Positions 16,971-23,694 of a stretch of 32,283 bases of DNA are shown one piece after another (positions within the stretch are counted from its first letter, which is position 1; each line of letters begins with the position of its first letter). The stretch spans positions 1 to 32,283 of the forward strand of contig JABHXA010000024.1 in assembly GCA_018657495.1 (NCBI GenBank). The letters are read 5' to 3'. The notes under the pieces were generated by a model that was not told where the DNA came from, made no database searches, and saw nothing but the letters and a program-made list of their open reading frames with translations. A program made the position numbers and the translations under genes. This DNA comes from Fidelibacterota bacterium (GTDB taxonomy: Bacteria; Fidelibacterota; Marinisomatia; SCGC-AAA003-L08; JACNLC01).

Positions 16971-17849
16971 CTAAAAATGGTATACTGAAGCGCCAATCGT
17001 TATCCCGGCACCAACGGTTAAGAAGATAGCGGTCTGTCCGGGTTTTATAATTTTCTTTTCCATCAGATGCCTTAAAGAAAGAAATATAGAGGTTGTAAAT
17101 GTGTCGGTATATTTATGAGTAAGGTTAATAATTTTTTCCGCATTAAAATGAATATTCTCAGGGAGCTTATTCAAAAAATATTCACTAATTTGTGATGGAA
17201 TAATAAAATCTATATCATTGGCATTTAGGTTTTCCAATTCCAACAATTCTTTGATAACAGATTGTGCACATTCAAGATAGGCATCTTCAAGCTCATTCTT
17301 TTTCTTAATAAACAGGCGGCCATATTTTTGGGTCAAATTGACAAATGAACTATAGAGGTGGATATATTTATCAAATGATTTGAATACAAAATTTCCAAAC
17401 CCAATTTGAGAAATTGGCGATAGGTCCAATATTACAGCTGCACCGCTATTGGCATAGTGATAATTTGGGTCGGGTTTTTTATCCGTATTGGCTTCACTGG
17501 AGATGACCATGCCAGTATTTATTCTACCAGTAGAAATTAAATTTGATAAAATATGAATACCATTAAGCATACCGCTGGCACCGTTTTGCAAATCAAAAGA
17601 CAATGTCCTTCGGCCTTGAAAATCAGTATTTATACCAAGCTTCTTTTGTATAAAAGTCGAAAAAGCTGGTTCGGCATAATGCTCATCACGGTAGATACCA
17701 GAGTTGATGAGTACTTCTACATCCATCGGATTATAATGAGAGTTTTTTAGGCATCTCGAACCGGCATGGACGGCATGGGCCAGTGATCCTTTTTCCCATA
17801 TTTTTTTTCTGGGATAACTCATGCCCATACTTTCAATTCTGATTCTCAT
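16971..17849 (-). CDS. KAS III homologue lacking all catalytic residues
   Basis: A 292-residue thiolase-fold protein of the beta-ketoacyl synthase III type, shorter than the usual 310-350. The nucleophile motif FDLQNGASGM has Ala91 in place of Cys (GCC codon at 17577-17579, complement). The His position reads P-Ser219-Q instead of P-H-Q, and the KYGNTS-like motif reads KYTDTFTTS (Asp249 for Asn). The fold elements (SFDLQNG, SGAAVILD, C-terminal TVGAGITIGASVY) are kept, so it looks maintained rather than decayed. It starts 6 bases after the intact KAS III gene, suggesting a non-catalytic partner in a heterodimer, like PqsB with PqsC or chain-length factors with ketosynthases. The partnership is inference. 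Confidence 0.82.
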   Translation of the reverse strand: MRIRIESMGMSYPRKKIWEKGSLAHAVHAGSRCLKNSHYNPMDVEVLINSGIYRDEHYAEPAFSTFIQKKLGINTDFQGRRTLSFDLQNGASGMLNGIHILSNLISTGRINTGMVISSEANTDKKPDPNYHYANSGAAVILDLSPISQIGFGNFVFKSFDKYIHLYSSFVNLTQKYGRLFIKKKNELEDAYLECAQSVIKELLELENLNANDIDFIIPSQISEYFLNKLPENIHFNAEKIINLTHKYTDTFTTSIFLSLRHLMEKKIIKPGQTAIFLTVGAGITIGASVYHF

Positions 17850-17855
17850 TATAGT

Positions 17856-18920
17856 TTAGGCTGTCCCAAATGTGCTAACATAACGCTGGGGAAGATCGTC
17901 CATTGTATATGTGGCGTGGGTAATGACAATCCCGGATGCACCGCTGACAAAAAGTAAATTATGGTCTTTGTTCACCGTATTATTCAGGAGGAATTCATGA
18001 AGGACAATAAAATGACTGGTGGATGTAGTATTGCCAAATTTCTCGACATTGTGTAAAAAGGGGAATTTAATTTTTTCCCCTAAAAATTTATTGAGAACTT
18101 TTACGCCTTTTTTAATACCACCTACAGAAACCTGGTGAGCAATACCATAATCAATATCATCCATGGTCCAGCCGCTATTATCTACGGTTTTCTTTAGATA
18201 AAAAGGAAAATGTTCTGCTCCCTTCCTTTGCAGTCCCCGGGCTTTTGTCATGAGTGTTGCCCCGGATCCATGTGTGGAAGGTTTAGAATAACAAAAATGA
18301 TTATGTTTTGCCCCAGTGATTAAATCCAATTGGTGTAAACCATATTTGTCATTATCCGCTGAATCCAGAATTAAGGCAGCACCGCCATCACCCAATGTCA
18401 ATGTGGCCAACTGCCTGTCGAAACTATGTTTTATCTCTTTTGTAGAAGTATCAACCAAGGGCATGTTATATTCACCGCTAACCACCATGCCTCGTTTTAT
18501 AGCCCCGGATTTAATAAAACTCTCCATGATATAAATCCCATTAAACATACCGGCGCAGGCGTTGGTTATATCAAATGTAATTGCATTTACAGCGCCAATT
18601 TTTTCTCTGATCATCATACTTGTACAGGGTTCAAAACTTACTTTATCCTGATCATGATACTTTGATATACTTGTGCAGATTATCATGTCCAAATCTTCAA
18701 CTGAGTATTGTGACATCTTTAAGGCATTGTTAGCAGATTTTACGGCTAAATCCAAGGCATACTCACCATCAGCCATTCTTCGTTCATGGATCCCGGTTAT
18801 TTGTTCAAGATCACAGGATGGCAGATGTCGGCATTGACTCATCAATTGGCTTGTTGACAGAACGGTTTCAGGTAAATAAATACCCAGACTTTCAATTTTA
18901 ATATTATTTTGACTTGTCAT
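17856..18920 (-). CDS. Beta-ketoacyl-ACP synthase III-like condensing enzyme
   Basis: A 354-residue thiolase-superfamily enzyme of the FabH type. The catalytic triad is intact: C122 in FDITNACAGMFNGI, H262 in IAHQVSVGG and N297 in FGNTTSTS. The C-terminal glycine-rich loop FVSGASGIVI is present. It should condense an acyl thioester with malonyl-ACP or another acyl unit. Housekeeping FabH genes normally sit with plsX/fabD/acpP; none is here, and the neighbours are a dead paralogue, a small membrane protein and an MFS exporter. A specialised product (lipid, quinolone-like or signal molecule) is therefore more likely than housekeeping fatty acid initiation. OleA-like head-to-head condensation is an alternative. 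It is first in the minus-strand run. Confidence 0.85.
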   Translation of the reverse strand: MTSQNNIKIESLGIYLPETVLSTSQLMSQCRHLPSCDLEQITGIHERRMADGEYALDLAVKSANNALKMSQYSVEDLDMIICTSISKYHDQDKVSFEPCTSMMIREKIGAVNAITFDITNACAGMFNGIYIMESFIKSGAIKRGMVVSGEYNMPLVDTSTKEIKHSFDRQLATLTLGDGGAALILDSADNDKYGLHQLDLITGAKHNHFCYSKPSTHGSGATLMTKARGLQRKGAEHFPFYLKKTVDNSGWTMDDIDYGIAHQVSVGGIKKGVKVLNKFLGEKIKFPFLHNVEKFGNTTSTSHFIVLHEFLLNNTVNKDHNLLFVSGASGIVITHATYTMDDLPQRYVSTFGTA

Positions 18921-18982
18921 AAGTTCAATTCGTAAAAAAGGTGCGGTTTTTGAAGCATCAAAAGTAGAAACTATTTAAATGG

Positions 18983-19010
18983 TTGACAAGAATCAACTGA
19001 CAAATACAAT
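18983..19010 (+). promoter_or_regulatory. Sigma-70-like promoter for the peptidase-like gene
   Basis: TTGACA (18983-18988), a 16-base spacer, then TACAAT (19005-19010). The -35 box lies within a small dyad GTTGA-N6-TCAAC (18982-18997) that could be an operator. The start codon of the downstream gene is 130 bases away. This lies in the 220-base divergent region between the KAS III cluster and the exoprotein gene. Confidence 0.4.
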
Positions 19011-19140
19011 ATTTATTTTATAGTGTATTCTTAGCTGGTTACTAAATAATTAGTGCAAAGAAATCTAGAATGCAATTTATTCCAATATTAGGTTATAGAA
19101 TATTAATTGTAAAATTCCAGCACATATAGGGGAGAAAAAC

Positions 19141-20556
19141 TTGAAAATATATAAAGCAATTACTGGATTAAGTTTTTTAATAACACTTGCAATGGCACAG
19201 GTAACACCATTCGAGCCGCCGCTTGGAGAAATAACCCATATTGGTGAAGTTCAAAGTCTTTACTTTGGAAATCAACCAAAATTGCATAAAGAAGTGCTGT
19301 TTTCAAATGGTATGTGGTTGGAATATGATAAACAGTTGGTCTGGCAGATGTATTTTCAATTCGATGATACCTACTCTATTGAAGTATCCCTGGATGATAC
19401 CCAGCTGGAAAATCAGGCAAAAGTATATTATCGAATTCCTCAATCAGGGACCTATGTTGGTCCATTTACCATTCATCACGATTCAGCAATTCAAGGCAAT
19501 ACTATCGGACATCTTTCCACCAGTTCATTTCTATTAGAAATCGATTTCCCCCCTGGATATACCATGGATATTTCAATTCTAACTAAAATTGATGTGATAG
19601 TAGAAAAAGTATCTGAACATAAAAAGGTAATAAATCAGTCCGGGCAGGATAACTATTATCAAAAGAATAACAATCGCGAACTACCTATAATACTTCTTAC
19701 CGGTTATTGGCCACCAACAAACGAAATGGTTCGCCATTTTAGTCAAAATCCTGAATTAAATCCCGGTGGATGGCAGGGGGATGACTGGGAAGAAAGAGGA
19801 TTTGATGTTGTCAGTTATTTTCCTTCATTTGCCGATCCTGACTGCGACAACTGTGGTCAGGGTTATGGCGATATTGAAGTAGATTATCAGGATACATCTA
19901 ATGACTACTGGCCAATAACAGAAGAGAATGTGCCAATAGCTGTCATCACCTTCAGCAGAGGTTTCATTGACCATAGTTGGGAATTGGAATACAACTTCTA
20001 TAACCGGACAAATTGGATAGGTGATTATTCTTCTCCGTATATGCCAACGCCTAATCCGCCAGATGAAGATGAAGCATCTTATTTTTTACGAAATTCCAAT
20101 TTACCAACGAACGAGATTGTTGATGCAGTATCCGATATGAATATTGGTTTGAATGCCTATATTGATGTGAATGGTGATCCAGGACATTTTGTATCTGAAT
20201 TTATGGGATATCATGGTGTTTGGTATCGTGATCTGAATGGTTATGGTGAGAATCCATGTATCACTGCAGGTCATGTTCATGTGGGTGGACTGATTGATGT
20301 GGCTACGGCAAGACTTGCCACTGAAGAGACGATAAGACAGGTCATCAATTATCTGGATCAATTTTCTTATATTTCCGGTGACATAAACCAGGATGGTGCC
20401 ATCAATATTCAGGATCTTGTACTTGCCGTAAGTGTGATATTAAATACCTATGAACTTTCTCAGGCTCAATTTTATGCTGCAGATGTAAATACAGATGGAA
20501 TAATAAATATCCAGGATATAATAATAATTCTAAATATGATAATTAATGGTGGGTAA
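19141..20556 (+). CDS. Secreted pyroglutamyl-peptidase-like protein with dockerin-like tail
   Basis: A 471-residue exported protein. Residues 1-20 are a signal peptide, and about 25-165 form a beta-rich N-terminal region with no recognised family. Residues about 180-405 resemble peptidase family C15 (pyroglutamyl peptidase I): ILLTGYWPP at the start, an acidic WELEYNFYN stretch, DPGHFVSEFMGYHGVWY where C15 has AGxYLCNxxxY, and AGHVHVGG where C15 has the catalytic His. S352 (TCT codon) stands at the expected Cys position, with H380 at the His position. Residues 413-470 are a dockerin-like Ca-binding duplication (GDINQDGAINIQDLV, DVNTDGIINIQDII). The start is TTG with GGGGAG well placed. The stop overlaps the next ATG (TAATG). 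The C15 relation is my motif reading. It may be a serine variant, or inactive. Confidence 0.65.
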   Translation: MKIYKAITGLSFLITLAMAQVTPFEPPLGEITHIGEVQSLYFGNQPKLHKEVLFSNGMWLEYDKQLVWQMYFQFDDTYSIEVSLDDTQLENQAKVYYRIPQSGTYVGPFTIHHDSAIQGNTIGHLSTSSFLLEIDFPPGYTMDISILTKIDVIVEKVSEHKKVINQSGQDNYYQKNNNRELPIILLTGYWPPTNEMVRHFSQNPELNPGGWQGDDWEERGFDVVSYFPSFADPDCDNCGQGYGDIEVDYQDTSNDYWPITEENVPIAVITFSRGFIDHSWELEYNFYNRTNWIGDYSSPYMPTPNPPDEDEASYFLRNSNLPTNEIVDAVSDMNIGLNAYIDVNGDPGHFVSEFMGYHGVWYRDLNGYGENPCITAGHVHVGGLIDVATARLATEETIRQVINYLDQFSYISGDINQDGAINIQDLVLAVSVILNTYELSQAQFYAADVNTDGIINIQDIIIILNMIINGG

Positions 20557-21422
20557 TGTCCGCTAACCGGTTAATTCTGCATGGAGGGGCAGGCAATATC
20601 TCATTCGGTCTCTCCCGTGAGCAAGAAATATCGAATGTTCTTAAATCGATAATCAAGAAAACATATTCTGTGCTCCAAGAGAAAGGTGCAAGGCAAGCGG
20701 TGATCTACGGTGTAAAATTGCTTGAGGATTATCCAATTTTTAACGCCGGAACCGGTAGTAAAATCCAGGCTGATGGCGTCTCAAGAATGTCCGCTGCAAT
20801 CATGGATAATTCAGATAATATATTCTCAGCGGTGGTGAATGTGGAGGATATCCAGTATCCAATAGATTTGGCTGAGTTATTGGCATCTCAAAATAACAAA
20901 GTGCTGGCCGGTGAGAAGGCCACTGAATTTGCCAGAACGAATGGTTTCCCCTTTTATAATCCCATAACAGAAGAGAGGCTGGCTCAGTTTAACAAAAACC
21001 AGAAAGGTAAAACGGGCACAGTTGGAATTGTGGCATTGGATTCAAAAGGCATTATCTGTGCCGGCACCTCTACAGGTGGTACTGGTGGTGAAATACCGGG
21101 TCGGGTTTCCGATTCTTCTACGGTGGCGGGAAATTATGTATCCCAATCTGCTGGAATCACCATGACGGGGATCGGAGAGGATATTGTAAACATCGCCGCT
21201 GCACCAAGAGTGATTACCATGACAGATTCTGGTTTTACACTTGAGAATGCTGTATCTGAGTTGATGAAACAGGCTGAGTATCAAAATGGGCAATTTGGTC
21301 TTATCGCTATAGATAAATCAGGCAATATGCAAACTGCTCAATCGACAAAAAATTTATATTATGCAAGTTTTGACGGTACGGTTCTCAGAATGTTTGATGA
21401 TAATGACTTTAGCGATGGATAA
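20556..21422 (+). CDS. Isoaspartyl peptidase / type III L-asparaginase (Ntn hydrolase)
   Basis: A 288-residue Ntn-type asparaginase/isoaspartyl dipeptidase. The N-terminal LILHGGAGN, NAGTGSKIQADG (63-74), the self-processing and nucleophilic Thr155 in KTGTVGIVALD, TSTGGTGGEIPGRVSDS (171-187) and a late GIGEDI segment match the family. It should autocleave before Thr155 and hydrolyse beta-aspartyl peptides and L-asparagine in the cytoplasm, as it has no signal peptide. Somewhat shorter than E. coli IaaA. It is translationally coupled to the upstream pyroglutamyl-peptidase-like gene through TAATG. Both families deal with modified or damaged residues, though in different compartments, so joint action is only a suggestion. 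Confidence 0.9.
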   Translation: MSANRLILHGGAGNISFGLSREQEISNVLKSIIKKTYSVLQEKGARQAVIYGVKLLEDYPIFNAGTGSKIQADGVSRMSAAIMDNSDNIFSAVVNVEDIQYPIDLAELLASQNNKVLAGEKATEFARTNGFPFYNPITEERLAQFNKNQKGKTGTVGIVALDSKGIICAGTSTGGTGGEIPGRVSDSSTVAGNYVSQSAGITMTGIGEDIVNIAAAPRVITMTDSGFTLENAVSELMKQAEYQNGQFGLIAIDKSGNMQTAQSTKNLYYASFDGTVLRMFDDNDFSDG

Positions 21423-21501
21423 AATTCAGAGAATGCAATATAGAAAGTTCAGGATGTGGAGGAATTGTTTTTTTAGCAGAAAAATATTAAGTATTTGTGG
21501 G

Positions 21502-23610
21502 CTAAACTGATTCCAATATAATCTGAACCATAATAACTATATCGGTAATATTTATTTCTCCATCGAGATTTAAATCTCCAGCCCACATTTGAAACGAGTC
21601 TCCATTTCCGCCTGACAAAACAATTTCTATCAGAGTTACGACATCCAGGATATCAATGTCATCATCTTCATTCATGTCTCCAATGGGGAATTCTATGAGC
21701 AGGCAGTCACCAATGATAACATTTGCTTCATTTCCATTAGACTGAGTAAATACTATGTCTCCAAGACATAATTCAGGGTTTCCCCATCCTTCAAAATAAA
21801 GATTGAATAGTAACCCGCTTCCTGCCTGAAGAAATTCACCAAGGGGTGAAAATGCCAGCAGTAATCCAGTCTCTGAATCAAATTGAATAATAAATCCAAA
21901 CTCATCTACCCAACCGCCGCGAATATGATCAATGACCAAATTATCACCGTTGATCATCATCTGGAATCCAAGTATATCAGTTTCACTATCAATAATAATT
22001 TCAACTTTATTTGAATCCAATGTGAGTTCACCAATATTGACAAATATGTCATCAAACAGAGACATTACCGTTAATTCAAATATGACCGTGTCAGTAAATA
22101 ATCCATCTGAAACGGATATTGTTATGGATGCTGCCCCATACCAATTTGGATCAGGTACAACTGTTAATGTATCGACAGAGAGGAAAAGATTGAGTTCTTC
22201 AGTAATACTTTCAGTTGAAAATGTCAAGAAATCACCATCATCATCAATGGCCTGTAATATAATCTGCAGTGAAGAATTCTCATTGATTGACTGATTCCCA
22301 GGATGGATCATAACCGGTTCATCTACAACTGGTGTAACAGTAAGTGTAAATAATTCAATATCCTCATAAACAGTATCAGAGGCATAGACTGTGATATTTG
22401 TAGTCCCATTCCAATTTGCTTCGGGTACTGCATGTAAAACATTGCCATCCACCCAAACATTCACCGCAGTAGTATCATTTGAAGCAGATACAAATATGGT
22501 CTCACTGTCCAAATCAATTATGGTGAGGGACAGTTCAAGTGAAGTATCCTCATCGATAAACAAGGCCTCGATATCGCTGATAACCGGGGCGTATTCACAG
22601 CTTCCGTCATCGATGTAAGCGTCGGGATTATAATTACCGGCTGTTTCATCTGTGCAGCCTGAAATAAAAATACATGAACCATCATCAATATTTGCAAATG
22701 GATCATAATTAAAGGCATTTACATCAGTACATCCATATATTGCGATAAATTCAAAGGCTCCCATATCGGGGAACTCTCCATCGTATTCGGATGGATCGAG
22801 ATCAATAACGATTTCAAAATTATATGAAAATAACGGTATACCCATATTTATACAGGGCGATTCATTTGACAATTGAAAATTGGATAACTCATAATCCTGA
22901 AAGCCTGGATCAATATTTAAATTTCCATCCTGCCAGTCAATCGAGCCGTTACCATTTGTGACAATATCATCGGCACCGCCCATGACATTACAGTGAGAAA
23001 TAGTAACAGAATTAAATGCTCCATTGTCATTAAAGTATATTTCCTGGGGGAGATTATTCCAGAATATTGAGTTTACTGAAATGATTTCTGACTCCCAGAG
23101 GTATACTGCACCGCCATTTGAGTTAGCTGTATTATCGATAATTGTTACCGATATAAGTCTTGGGTGAGAATCAAAATATCCTATCAAACCACCACCATTG
23201 AAATTGGCATGATTATCAGTGATCAGCAGATGTTTTAGGGTAGGACTGGCTCCTGAACAATAGATGCCTCCACCATTATAGGAAGAACCATTTGTAATTG
23301 TAAAACCCTGTAATACTGATTCGTTTCCTTCACCGGAATTAAAGGTGACGACGGTTGCCAGGGCACTTCCGTTTATAATGGTTTCGGTGATATCACTGTT
23401 ATTGTAGCTTGATATATAATTTGAGGTGACAAGAATTGATTTACCGGAAAAACTGATATTCTCAAAATATTCTCCAGCCTGCACTAAAACAGTGTCGCCA
23501 TTGACAGCTGCATTAATACCAGTCTGGATGGAAGAATAATCACCGGGTACATTGAGAATAGACCCCAATACCATATTGGATATGAGGAAAAGATAGGAGA
23601 ATATTTTCAT
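21502..23610 (-). CDS. Beta-helix exoprotein ending in a dockerin-like domain
   Basis: A 702-residue secreted protein. Signal peptide 1-18; right-handed beta-helix about 19-290 (VPGDYSSIQTGINAAVNGDT start, then N-rich rungs and NGGGIYC turns); two cysteine repeats at 294-313 and 319-338 (GCTDxxAxNYxPxAxIDDGSC pattern); two Ig/cadherin-like repeats (about 341-428 and 429-516); a cohesin-like beta-sandwich (about 520-638) with C615 and C636; and a dockerin-like pair (about 643-702; GDMNEDDDIDILDVV, GDLNLDGEINITDIV). It has no C-terminal sorting domain, unlike its neighbour. It shares architecture with the 864-residue protein upstream, so the two are likely duplicates. Ligand unknown; polysaccharide binding or cleavage is a guess from the beta-helix. 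Confidence 0.85.
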   Translation of the reverse strand: MKIFSYLFLISNMVLGSILNVPGDYSSIQTGINAAVNGDTVLVQAGEYFENISFSGKSILVTSNYISSYNNSDITETIINGSALATVVTFNSGEGNESVLQGFTITNGSSYNGGGIYCSGASPTLKHLLITDNHANFNGGGLIGYFDSHPRLISVTIIDNTANSNGGAVYLWESEIISVNSIFWNNLPQEIYFNDNGAFNSVTISHCNVMGGADDIVTNGNGSIDWQDGNLNIDPGFQDYELSNFQLSNESPCINMGIPLFSYNFEIVIDLDPSEYDGEFPDMGAFEFIAIYGCTDVNAFNYDPFANIDDGSCIFISGCTDETAGNYNPDAYIDDGSCEYAPVISDIEALFIDEDTSLELSLTIIDLDSETIFVSASNDTTAVNVWVDGNVLHAVPEANWNGTTNITVYASDTVYEDIELFTLTVTPVVDEPVMIHPGNQSINENSSLQIILQAIDDDGDFLTFSTESITEELNLFLSVDTLTVVPDPNWYGAASITISVSDGLFTDTVIFELTVMSLFDDIFVNIGELTLDSNKVEIIIDSETDILGFQMMINGDNLVIDHIRGGWVDEFGFIIQFDSETGLLLAFSPLGEFLQAGSGLLFNLYFEGWGNPELCLGDIVFTQSNGNEANVIIGDCLLIEFPIGDMNEDDDIDILDVVTLIEIVLSGGNGDSFQMWAGDLNLDGEINITDIVIMVQIILESV

Positions 23611-23654
23611 AATTGTCTGTTATGATATTCGATATGACGAATTATTAAATTGGT

Positions 23655-23684
23655 ATACCCCCCATTAAAATTAACGGGGGGTAT
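23655..23684. terminator. G/C-rich hairpin between the two beta-helix genes
   Basis: ATACCCCCC (23655-23663) pairs perfectly with GGGGGGTAT (23676-23684) around an AT-rich 12-base loop. It starts 11 bases beyond the stop codon of the 864-residue gene. The T run is weak in the minus direction and better in the plus direction, but the position suits a terminator or mRNA-stabilising hairpin for the minus-strand gene. Confidence 0.55.
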
Positions 23685-23694
23685 TTAATTTTTA

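Noticed and set aside
21423..21501. Terminator between the convergent isoaspartyl peptidase and beta-helix genes
   Set aside because: A T run is present but no credible stem precedes it on either strand.
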